From positions 372,001-436,000 of the forward strand of contig NZ_CP074197.1 of NCBI RefSeq assembly GCF_023921805.1: DNA of 64,000 nucleotides, in the 5' to 3' direction. Positions within the stretch are counted from its first letter, which is position 1. Each line of letters starts with the position of its first letter. The translations under genes and the position numbers were made by a program. Origin of the DNA: Ruminococcus sp. FMBCY1 (GTDB taxonomy: Bacteria; Bacillota; Clostridia; Oscillospirales; Acutalibacteraceae). The notes under the pieces were generated by a model, which had not been told where the DNA came from, did not search any database, and saw only the letters and a list, made by a program, of their open reading frames with translations. Shown here piece by piece: positions 44,488-52,242 of the stretch.

Positions 44488-46150
44488 TTCCGAAACCAAT
44501 AAGTGGATAGTAAAAAAAGCCAAACCACAGATTTTCGGTATTATAATTATGTCTGTTATTTTCGGCGGAATGGCATATCTCGGTGTTGCGGTCGCTACTT
44601 TGTCGAGGGGTATTGTGGATTCGGCGGTTAACTCTGATGTCGGCGGAATTGTGTATTTCGCAATTATACTTATTTCACTTACGATCGCACAGCTTGTCAT
44701 AAGAATTATAAGTAAGGTGCTGACTTTCAATGTATCGTCAAAACTTGAAATTTCTATAAAACAAGATATTTTCGATAATATTATCAGAAAAAAATATAAT
44801 GAGATTTCAAGCATACACACCGGCGAACTACTTAACAGAATAACAAGCGATGTGTCGGTTTTAGTCAGTTCGATTATTTCTATAGTGCCGAATATGGTGT
44901 ATTTTATCGTAAAATTGGTTGGTGTTTTTGTTGTACTGTTTGCTATTGATAAAACTTTCAGCCTTGTTTTTGTTTTCGGCGGTGCGCTGATGTTTGTTGT
45001 TGTGCTGCTTTTTAAGTCAAAAATGAAAACATTGCATAAGGCGGTACAGGAATCTGACGGTAAGACAAGGTCGTTTTTTCAGGAGATTTTTTCAAGTCTG
45101 CTTGTGGTAAAAGTTTTTGGCGCTGAAAATAAGGTGTCTGAAAATGCTATGAATTTGCAACAGAATAATTTTAAAATAAAACGAAAAAGAAATTATATCT
45201 CTATAGTTGCCACAACCGGATTTTCTTTTATATTTGCCCTCGGATATATGTATGCTTTAATTTGGGGTGCTTTTGCAATCAGCGACCATACCATTACATA
45301 CGGTGTATTGACTTCTATGCTTGCGCTTGTGTCGCAAATTCAAGGCCCTGTTCGTGGTATCAGCAGTATTTTGCCGTCATATTATTCTGCTCTTGCAAGT
45401 GCGGAGCGACTTATGGATATTGAAAATCTCGATAATGAAGATGTGGTAAATAATTCTGCAATCGATACCGAAAAGCTGTATGATAAGACAGAAAAAATAG
45501 TTTTTGATAATATTACTTTCAGCTACGGCAGGGAAAATGTGCTTGAAAATACAAGTCTTGTGCTAAAAAAAGGTGATTTTGCATTGCTTGCGGGAATTTC
45601 GGGAATAGGCAAAAGTACGCTTACAAAGCTTTTGCTTAATGTAATTTCACCCGATAAAGGCGAGATTTATCTTTCACTTTCAAACGGAGAAAATGTGTTT
45701 GTCGATAAAAATATAAGATGTATGTTTTCGTATGTACCGCAAGGTAATTTTCTGCTTTCGGGTACAATCAGAGATAACATTGCATTTGTGTCAAATAATC
45801 CCGATGACGAGAGAATTATTGAGTCTGCGAAAATTGCCTGTGCTTATGATTTTATAAACAGATTGCCAAATGGACTTGATACTGTCGTGGGTGAGAACGG
45901 AAAGGGCTTGTCGGAGGGTCAGATACAAAGAATTGCGATTGCGAGAGCGGTTTACTGTAATTCTCCGATTATTATTTTTGATGAGGCAACCTCGGCACTT
46001 GACGCCGAAACAGAAGTTCAACTGCTTAAAAATCTTAAAACACTCAAAGATAAAACTTGTATTTTGATTTCTCATAAAATGGCGGCAAAAAAAATTTGCA
46101 ACAAAGAAATTGTAATTAAGAATAAAAAAATTATTTCTTACGATATTTAG
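44462..46150 (+). CDS. ABC exporter, membrane and ATPase domains fused
   Basis: A 562-residue half-transporter: six membrane segments (residues 20-310), then the ATPase with Walker A LAGISGIGKSTLTKLLLNV near 380, Q-loop SYVPQGNFLLSG, signature GLSEGQIQRIAIARA near 480, Walker B PIIIFDEATSALD and the switch His ISHKM. There is no N-terminal C39 peptidase, so it would not cleave a leader itself. Overlap with the P-loop gene implies joint expression and perhaps a shared peptide or lipid substrate. Confidence 0.9.
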   Translation: MEKLKKILDSETNKWIVKKAKPQIFGIIIMSVIFGGMAYLGVAVATLSRGIVDSAVNSDVGGIVYFAIILISLTIAQLVIRIISKVLTFNVSSKLEISIKQDIFDNIIRKKYNEISSIHTGELLNRITSDVSVLVSSIISIVPNMVYFIVKLVGVFVVLFAIDKTFSLVFVFGGALMFVVVLLFKSKMKTLHKAVQESDGKTRSFFQEIFSSLLVVKVFGAENKVSENAMNLQQNNFKIKRKRNYISIVATTGFSFIFALGYMYALIWGAFAISDHTITYGVLTSMLALVSQIQGPVRGISSILPSYYSALASAERLMDIENLDNEDVVNNSAIDTEKLYDKTEKIVFDNITFSYGRENVLENTSLVLKKGDFALLAGISGIGKSTLTKLLLNVISPDKGEIYLSLSNGENVFVDKNIRCMFSYVPQGNFLLSGTIRDNIAFVSNNPDDERIIESAKIACAYDFINRLPNGLDTVVGENGKGLSEGQIQRIAIARAVYCNSPIIIFDEATSALDAETEVQLLKNLKTLKDKTCILISHKMAAKKICNKEIVIKNKKIISYDI

Positions 46151-46234
46151 GTGGGTACAAGCAAAATCTCACTCCTGACTGAATACTTATAATTAGGTAT
46201 AAATCCGATTATATGCATTGTCAGGGGTGATTTT

Positions 46235-46930
46235 TTGATTGAATTAATTAATTTTCTGGGGCAGTACCTTTGCTTTTTTATTCTTCATATCTGCGGAAAC
46301 GGCTCTTTTCCAAAACCTCTTTCCGAAAAAGAGGAGCACGAGTATCTTGTGCGGAGTGCAAAAGGGGATATAGAGGCGAGAAATATTCTTGTTGAACATA
46401 ATTTAAGGCTTGTGGCACACATTATAAAAAAATATTACGGCAATCAGAGTGAACAAGATGATCTTGTGTCAATCGGCACTATCGGACTTATAAAAGCGAT
46501 AAATACCTATGACATAAGCAAAAAAATTAAGCTTTCAAGTTATGCGTCACGATGTATCGAGAATGAAATATTAATGCATTTCCGTAATGCTAAAAAGACG
46601 GCGCAGGATATTTCACTCAACGAAGCGATTGACAGCGATAAGGACGGAAATCCACTGACTTTGCTTGATATAATGGCAGTTGATGACAATATACTTGAGC
46701 AGATTGATTTTCAACTCAACAGTAAAAAGCTCAGTCAGTTTATTAACGAAGAACTTTCACCAAGGGAAAAAATGATAATTGTTATGCGCTACGGACTTGA
46801 CGGGAGTGAGCCGCTTACGCAGAAAAAGATTGCACAGAAACTGAATATTTCCCGTTCGTATGTAAGCAGAATTGAAACCAAGGCTTTAAAACTTTTACGA
46901 AAACGCTTTGATAACAGTTCAAATTTGTAA
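46235..46930 (+). CDS. sigK: Sporulation sigma factor, pro-sigma-K
   Basis: A 231-residue late mother-cell sigma factor. The hydrophobic N-terminus (IELINFLGQYLCFFILHICG) followed by PKPLSEKEEHEYLVRSAKGD is the pro-sequence and region 1.2/2 of SigK. Region 2 has LVSIGTIGLIKAINTYD and ASRCIENEILMHFR. Region 4 has a helix-turn-helix QKKIAQKLNISRSYVSRIET. The gene is uninterrupted (no skin element). The start is TTG after AGGGGTGA. Confidence 0.93.
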   Translation: MIELINFLGQYLCFFILHICGNGSFPKPLSEKEEHEYLVRSAKGDIEARNILVEHNLRLVAHIIKKYYGNQSEQDDLVSIGTIGLIKAINTYDISKKIKLSSYASRCIENEILMHFRNAKKTAQDISLNEAIDSDKDGNPLTLLDIMAVDDNILEQIDFQLNSKKLSQFINEELSPREKMIIVMRYGLDGSEPLTQKKIAQKLNISRSYVSRIETKALKLLRKRFDNSSNL

Positions 46931-46942
46931 ATTATTTTAAAG

Positions 46943-46970
46943 AAAAAAGGCGGTCGAAAGACCGTCTTTA
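46943..46970. terminator. Bidirectional terminator
   Basis: Stem AAAGGCGGTC/GACCGTCTTT with a GAAA loop, between convergent sigK and the small minus-strand gene, with T runs on both strands. Confidence 0.85.
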
Positions 46971-46971
46971 G

Positions 46972-47142
46972 TTATGAGCCTATGCTGTTGATGAGGTTTT
47001 GCATTTCCTGTTTGGATGAAACATTGTGCGCTTTTTCAAGCACGATTTCTTTTTCGTCTTTTTCCATTTGAGCAAATTTTTGCATTGCACTTTCATTTTT
47101 TGCAAGTGCATTTACAAAGCCTAACGGCATATCTTTATACAT
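46972..47142 (-). CDS. Small conserved hypothetical protein
   Basis: 56 residues beginning MYKDMPLGFVNALAKNESAM and ending NLINSIGS, helical and without cysteines. The pattern (MPLGF--ALA-NE-AM--FA, then AHNVSSKQEMQ) recalls a family of short clostridial proteins with no known function. GGTGA lies six bases before the ATG. Confidence 0.65.
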   Translation of the reverse strand: MYKDMPLGFVNALAKNESAMQKFAQMEKDEKEIVLEKAHNVSSKQEMQNLINSIGS

Positions 47143-47224
47143 TTTTCATCACCGATATTATTATTTTCAGTTTTGAAAATAATATTCATTTAGATAAATT
47201 GTTGTTTAGCGAAATGATTTACCA

Positions 47225-47336
47225 AACAATTATAAAAGTTTGTTCGACCTTTTCAAAGGTCGTATTTGTGGGCAAAGCCCACAAATACTTTCCGTTTATG
47301 TAATCTAACGATAGCCAAACAGCTCGCTGCTTGGCG
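47225..47336 (-). repeat. Three-hairpin intergenic repeat, copy B
   Basis: The reverse-strand counterpart of copy A. Stems read on the minus strand: GCCAAGCAG/CTGTTTGGC (47315-47336), a 12-bp GTATTTGTGGGC stem (47263-47289) and CGACCTTT/AAAGGTCG (47246-47263), then the tail aacttttataattgttt. Confidence 0.8.
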
Positions 47337-47453
47337 GCTTGAACACAACGGCGATGCGATAGCAACAAGAAAGCCATTCGTTATATAATGAAAAGTTAAT
47401 CATTTCTTTTATAAAAGGCTGTCGCCTGTTTTAACAAAACTTAGTTTTAGCAC

Positions 47454-47563
47454 GCAAACAGCGTGGCTGTTTGCGCCTGATAAATTGTTATATCGGAAGA
47501 TTTTATGGGCGCTGCCCAAACCCGCAATTTTTGAAAAAATTGAGTAAACTTTTTTGTTTTTTG
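47454..47563 (+). repeat. Three-hairpin intergenic repeat, copy C
   Basis: A diverged copy with the same order of stems: GCAAACAGC/GCTGTTTGC (47454-47474), TGGGC/GCCCA (47506-47518), CAATTTTT/AAAAATTG (47525-47542) and a T-rich tail. Stem bases differ from copy A in a paired manner. An 8-bp hairpin AATTTAGC/GCTAAATT follows at 47571-47590. No gene is visible between 47143 and 47690. Confidence 0.7.
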
Positions 47564-47651
47564 GGAGGATAATTTAGCGTTAGCTAAATTTTAATGCCCG
47601 ACCGACACTCCGCTAAATTATAATTTATCTCAACTTTTGATAAAGAAACAA

Positions 47652-47684
47652 CAAAAAAGGACAGGCACAAAGCCTGTCCTAAAA
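47652..47684 (-). terminator. Terminator of the nifS-nifU unit
   Basis: Stem AGGACAGGC/GCCTGTCCT with a five-base loop and a T run on the minus strand. Confidence 0.85.
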
Positions 47685-47690
47685 TTTTGA

Positions 47691-48119
47691 TTAATGGCAA
47701 TGACAATCGTCGCAGTCGCCGATTTCACCTACGATAGGAGTTGGGTCGATACCGTTTCTTTTGTAGTAGTCTGCAAGAGCAGCCTTGATAGCCTGCTCGG
47801 CAAGTACAGAACAGTGAACCTTTACAGGCGGAAGTCCGTCAAGAGCCTCCATAACTGCCTTGTTTGTAAGTTTTAAAGCCTCATCAATAGATTTACCCTT
47901 GATAAGCTCTGTTGCCATACTGCTTGTAGCAATAGCTGCACCGCAACCAAAAGTTTTGAACTTAACATCTACAATAGTGTTGTCCTTAACTTTGATATAC
48001 ATTTTCATAATGTCGCCACATTTTGAGTTACCAACTTCACCGATGCCGTCGGCATCAGGAATTTCACCAACATTTCTTGGGTTGGCAAAGTGGTCCATTA
48101 CCTTTTCTGAATAAGCCAT
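47691..48119 (-). CDS. nifU: Fe-S cluster scaffold protein, NifU/IscU type
   Basis: A 142-residue scaffold on which Fe-S clusters are built from sulfur supplied by NifS. MAYSEKVMDHFANPRNVGEI is the typical start. The three cluster Cys lie in GNSKCGD, FKTFGCGAAIATSS and VHCSVLAEQAI. The C-terminus adds a Cys/His tail (CDDCHCH) often seen in clostridial NifU. It follows nifS by 15 bases. Confidence 0.93.
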   Translation of the reverse strand: MAYSEKVMDHFANPRNVGEIPDADGIGEVGNSKCGDIMKMYIKVKDNTIVDVKFKTFGCGAAIATSSMATELIKGKSIDEALKLTNKAVMEALDGLPPVKVHCSVLAEQAIKAALADYYKRNGIDPTPIVGEIGDCDDCHCH

Positions 48120-48134
48120 AACTAAGCCTCCTGT

Positions 48135-49334
48135 TTATTTATTAAGGGCTTCTTGAGCCTCTTGCTTTTTAATTTTTTCCCAGAGAGGTGACATATTTCT
48201 TAAGTATGTTACAACCTGCGGAATAACCTCGAGCATATAGTCAACATCTTCGTCTGTAAGCTCTGCTGAGAAAGAAAGACGCATACTGCCGTGTGCGATT
48301 TCGTGAGGAAGACCGATAGCGAGAAGAACATGGCTTGGGTCAAGGCTGCCCGAAGTACAAGCTGAACCCGAAGATGCCGAAATTCCGTTCATATCAAGTC
48401 TTAAGAGCAGGCTTTCGCCTTCAATGCCCTCAAAGCACATATTTACATTACCGGGTAAGCGGTGAACTCTGTCGCCGTTTACTCTTGAACGCTCAATTTT
48501 GAGGAGTCCGTCAATAAGTCTGTCACGCAATTTTTCAAGATGCTCTCTTCTTTCGTCCATTGTGTCAACGGCTTCCTGAAGAGCTGCGTCAAGACCTACT
48601 ACTCCCGCAACATTTTCTGTACCGGCTCTTTTATTTCTTTCCTGAGCACCGCCGTCAATTAAATTCTCTAATCTGATACCTCTTCTTACATAGAGAAGTC
48701 CGATGCCCTTAGGTCCGTGTAATTTATGAGCAGTCATTGAAAGCATATCAATATTCTGCTCCTGAACATTTATTTTTACATAGCCGGCAGCCTGAACAGC
48801 GTCGGTATGGAAAATTACTTTGTGCTTTTTGCAAATTGCTCCGATTTCGGTAATTGGCTGGATAGTACCGATTTCATTGTTTGCATACATAATAGATACA
48901 ATAGCTGTATCTTCTCTGATAGCGTTTTCTACATCTTCGGGGTGAACAATACCGTTTTCGTACACATCAAGGTAAGTTACCTCAAAGCCCTCTTTCTCAA
49001 GAGTCTGGCATGTGTGAAGAATAGCGTGATGCTCAAACTTAGAAGTGATAATGTGTTTTTTGCCTTTTGCCTTAAGGGCTCTGCAAACGCCCTTTAATGC
49101 CCAGTTGTCAGATTCACTGCCGCCTGAGGTGAAGTATATCTCATTAGCATTAGCAGCACCAAGGTTTTTTGCTATATTTTCTCTTGAGTTTTCAAGAATT
49201 TCCTTGGCTTTACCGCCTATTCTGTAAAGGCTTGACGGGTTGCCGTAGTACTCGGTGAGTACAGGCATCATTTTTTCAAGCACTGTAGGCGATATAGCTG
49301 TTGTAGCGGAGTTGTCTGCATAAATATATCTCAT
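48135..49334 (-). CDS. nifS: Cysteine desulfurase
   Basis: A 399-residue PLP enzyme delivering sulfur for Fe-S clusters. Motifs: [18 protein letters not shown] at the start, [14 protein letters not shown], the PLP lysine in [20 protein letters not shown] near 205, and the catalytic Cys loop [20 protein letters not shown] near 325. It is co-directional with nifU and downstream of rnhA. Confidence 0.95.
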   Translation of the reverse strand: MRYIYADNSATTAISPTVLEKMMPVLTEYYGNPSSLYRIGGKAKEILENSRENIAKNLGAANANEIYFTSGGSESDNWALKGVCRALKAKGKKHIITSKFEHHAILHTCQTLEKEGFEVTYLDVYENGIVHPEDVENAIREDTAIVSIMYANNEIGTIQPITEIGAICKKHKVIFHTDAVQAAGYVKINVQEQNIDMLSMTAHKLHGPKGIGLLYVRRGIRLENLIDGGAQERNKRAGTENVAGVVGLDAALQEAVDTMDERREHLEKLRDRLIDGLLKIERSRVNGDRVHRLPGNVNMCFEGIEGESLLLRLDMNGISASSGSACTSGSLDPSHVLLAIGLPHEIAHGSMRLSFSAELTDEDVDYMLEVIPQVVTYLRNMSPLWEKIKKQEAQEALNK

Positions 49335-49376
49335 ACTTGATAATCTCCTATCTATATCTATATAAAAATCGGTCAG

Positions 49377-49820
49377 TCAGGCTTTTGAAAACTTGTGCGC
49401 CTCGGCAACCGCCAAACGGTCGCAGCGCTCGTTTTCGGGATGTCCTGCGTGACCTTTTACCCATACAACATCAACATTATGAATGTCACATAAAGACAGC
49501 AGCTTGTCCCAAAGCTCGGGATTAAGCGCTTTTTCTTTTTTGTTGCGCATCCAACCGTTTGCTTTCCATTTTTTAGCCCAACCGAGCTTTAATGCGTTGC
49601 AAACATATTGAGAATCGCTGTACAGAGTTACATTGCAAGGCTCTTTAAGGAGTGAAAGCGCACCGATTACGGCACTAATTTCCATACGGTTGTTTGTGGT
49701 GACGGCTTCTCCTCCCGAGATTTCTTTTTCGTGCTCATTATATCTCAAAATCGCACCCCAGCCACCGGGTCCCGGATTGCCGCTGCAAGCTCCGTCTGTA
49801 AAAATTTCAACTTGTTTCAT
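49377..49820 (-). CDS. rnhA: Ribonuclease HI
   Basis: A 147-residue enzyme that cleaves RNA in RNA-DNA hybrids. Active-site residues are visible: Asp in [20 protein letters not shown], Glu in [15 protein letters not shown], Asp in [20 protein letters not shown] and the C-terminal [14 protein letters not shown]. The ATG at 49820 follows AAGGAG by eight bases; a TTG two codons upstream is less well placed. Confidence 0.94.
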   Translation of the reverse strand: MKQVEIFTDGACSGNPGPGGWGAILRYNEHEKEISGGEAVTTNNRMEISAVIGALSLLKEPCNVTLYSDSQYVCNALKLGWAKKWKANGWMRNKKEKALNPELWDKLLSLCDIHNVDVVWVKGHAGHPENERCDRLAVAEAHKFSKA

Positions 49821-49852
49821 TTGCAATTCTCCTTAGCTGATGTTCAACCTAT

Positions 49853-49881
49853 ATTATAATACGCAAAATCACCAAATGCAA
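49853..49881 (-). promoter_or_regulatory. Promoter of the rnhA-nifS-nifU unit
   Basis: On the minus strand TTGCAT, 17 bases, TATAAT, 33 bases before the rnhA start. Confidence 0.7.
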
Positions 49882-49920
49882 CCATATTTTATGTTTATTT
49901 TTTCAATTTAATTATATTAT

Positions 49921-49977
49921 TTACGGAATTTATTAAATCATAATTCTTAATTTTAAAATCTTCCGTAATTATGATTT
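49921..49977. repeat. Interlocked inverted repeats in a divergent intergenic region
   Basis: TTACGGAA (49921) pairs with TTCCGTAA (49961), and AAATCATAATT (49935) with AATTATGATTT (49967). The arms interleave. The rest of 49882-50069 is A+T-rich with no gene. Confidence 0.5.
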
Positions 49978-50069
49978 TAAAATTCAAATATTGAGCATAC
50001 TAAAATAGAAATATATGGAATGTTTACTTAAATGTAATATTAAAATTGTCTTTTAATTCTTTAACACGC

Positions 50070-50099
50070 TTGACATTGCTCTTTGATTTGCGGTACAAT
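50070..50099 (+). promoter_or_regulatory. Promoter of rnjA
   Basis: TTGACA, 18 bases, TACAAT, giving a 5' leader of about 220 bases before the GTG start. The leader is A+T-rich and no riboswitch was recognised. Confidence 0.65.
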
Positions 50100-50329
50100 A
50101 AAGAAGATTACAATTAGGATTTAATCTGTATTAAATACGGATTCAAAATATATTTATACTATATATAATAATTAATATTTCATTTTGCTGATATGACCGT
50201 TTTATATCAGAACTTTGTATTTATTACGAATTTTCAGGCTTTATATTTTGATACATACAAAAGGAATTTATGCCTGTATTGTGTGAAATGTTAATTTTAA
50301 TAAATTTTAAGAAATATGGAGGTAAATTT

Positions 50330-52213
50330 GTGAGTACAGAATTTAAGTACGATAATCGAAGAAAAAGCAACAGCTACAATAAGTACTCAAAAGGTAAAAA
50401 AAATTACGGATGGTCTTCTTACAAGCCGTCGCAGGGCAAGGGAGCGTCCGAATCTTTTAAGGGAGGTACTTTTAAGGGCGGTAATAAAAATTTTAAATAT
50501 TCAAAGAATTACCGCAAAAAGCCTTATCAAAAACAGTTTAAACCGATTAAAAACAAGCCGTCTGTAAAGATTGCTTTCCTTGGAGGGCTTAACGAAATCG
50601 GCAAGAACATTACAATGATTGAGTGCGAGAACGATATAATTCTTGTTGACTGCGGTATGGCTTTCCCTGACGGAGATATGCTTGGTGTTGACCTTGTTAT
50701 CCCTGATTTTACTTATATCGAACAAAATCAAGACAAAATCAGAGGTATTGTGCTAACTCACGGTCACGAAGACCACATCGGCGGACTTCCGTTCTTACTT
50801 GGCAGAGTGAATATTCCGATTTACGGAACTGCGCTTACTCTCGGACTTGTAGGCAACAAACTCAAGGAACACAGCCTTTATAATGAGTCAAGCCTTAACA
50901 GAGTTAATGCAGGCGAAACGATTAAACTCGGCTGTATGAGCGTTGAGTTTATCCATGTAAACCACTCAATTCCTGATGCGGTTGCATTTGCTATCCGCAC
51001 ACCCGCAGGCACAATTGTGCATACAGGCGACTTTAAAATTGACTGCACACCTATTACAGGCGATATGATTGATTTGTCGGCTTTTGCCCGTGTAGGCGAT
51101 GAGGGCGTATTGGCTCTTCTTGCTGAAAGCACAAACGCAGAGCGTCCCGGTTACACACAGACCGAACGCACGGTTTCGGATAGTTTTGACAATCTTTTCA
51201 GAAGAGCGGAGCACGACAGAATTATTATTGCTACCTTTGCTTCAAATGTAAACAGAGTACAGCAGATTATTAATTGTGCGGAAAAATACGGAAGAAAAGT
51301 AGCTTTTTCTGGCAGAAGTATGGTCAATTATATGGCTGTAGCAAGCGAGCTCGACTATCTTAGCGTGCCTGAAAATATTTTAATTGACCTTGATATGCTT
51401 GACAGATACCCGAGAGAGCAAATTGTTCTTGTTACTACAGGCAGTCAAGGCGAACCGATGAGTGCGTTGTCAAGAATGGCATATTCAGACCACCGCAAAG
51501 TTATGGTCGGCGAGGGTGACTTTATTATCATTTCTGCCAATCCTATTCCCGGTAACGAAAAAACAGTCGGAAATGTTGTTGACGAACTCCTCAAAAAGGG
51601 CTGTAAGGTCGTTTACGAATCAATGTATGAAGTTCATGTTTCGGGACATGCTTGTCAGGAAGAACTTAAGATTATTCATAAACTTGTAAAACCGAAGTAC
51701 TTTATCCCTGTTCACGGCGAGCAAAAGCACCTAAGAAAACACGCCGATCTTGCTATGTTCCTCGGTATGGACAGAAAAGATATTTATATCGGCGATGTCG
51801 GCAGCTGCATTGAAATCAACGAAAACTATATGAAAGAATTGCCTGCCGTACCTGCGGGAAAGGTATTTGTTGACGGTCTTGGAGTAGGTGATGTCGGAAG
51901 TATTGTACTTCGTGACAGAAAGCACCTCGGACAGGACGGACTTATCATTATCGTTGCATCTCTCGATGTTTATGACGGTCATGTTATCAGCGGCCCTGAT
52001 ATTGTATCAAGAGGCTTTGTATATGTTCGTGAGAGCGAGGGTTTGCTTGACGAGGTAAGACAGGTTGCAAACAACATTCTTGAAGATTGTGCAGACAACA
52101 ACATTCATGAGTGGGGTATAATCAAGAACAGAATTAAAGATGATGTTTCCAAACTTATCTCACAAAAAACACGCAGAACCCCAATGATTCTTCCGATTTT
52201 ACAGGAAGTATAA
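50330..52213 (+). CDS. rnj: Ribonuclease J
   Basis: A 627-residue metallo-beta-lactamase/beta-CASP ribonuclease with 5'-3' exo- and endonuclease activity in mRNA turnover. The core begins near residue 75 (KIAFLGGLNEIGKNITMIE), with the zinc motif LTHGHEDHIGGLPFLLGR, VNHSIPDAVAF and the C-terminal VSGHACQEELK. The first 70 residues form an extra Lys/Asn/Tyr/Ser/Gly-rich tail that may bind RNA. GTG at 50330 is chosen for its GGAGG box; the ATG at 50270 lies upstream of it. Confidence 0.93.
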   Translation: MSTEFKYDNRRKSNSYNKYSKGKKNYGWSSYKPSQGKGASESFKGGTFKGGNKNFKYSKNYRKKPYQKQFKPIKNKPSVKIAFLGGLNEIGKNITMIECENDIILVDCGMAFPDGDMLGVDLVIPDFTYIEQNQDKIRGIVLTHGHEDHIGGLPFLLGRVNIPIYGTALTLGLVGNKLKEHSLYNESSLNRVNAGETIKLGCMSVEFIHVNHSIPDAVAFAIRTPAGTIVHTGDFKIDCTPITGDMIDLSAFARVGDEGVLALLAESTNAERPGYTQTERTVSDSFDNLFRRAEHDRIIIATFASNVNRVQQIINCAEKYGRKVAFSGRSMVNYMAVASELDYLSVPENILIDLDMLDRYPREQIVLVTTGSQGEPMSALSRMAYSDHRKVMVGEGDFIIISANPIPGNEKTVGNVVDELLKKGCKVVYESMYEVHVSGHACQEELKIIHKLVKPKYFIPVHGEQKHLRKHADLAMFLGMDRKDIYIGDVGSCIEINENYMKELPAVPAGKVFVDGLGVGDVGSIVLRDRKHLGQDGLIIIVASLDVYDGHVISGPDIVSRGFVYVRESEGLLDEVRQVANNILEDCADNNIHEWGIIKNRIKDDVSKLISQKTRRTPMILPILQEV

Positions 52214-52242
52214 TTAAAAATCTACGAAAGGAAGGGTTTGAA

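Noticed and set aside
46235..46930. sigK interrupted by a skin element
   Set aside because: The frame is continuous from the pro-sequence to region 4.
47016..47303. Plus-strand ORF of 95 codons
   Set aside because: It overlaps the better supported minus-strand small gene (46972-47142) and repeat copy B, and it is Phe/His-rich as expected for the reverse of coding DNA.
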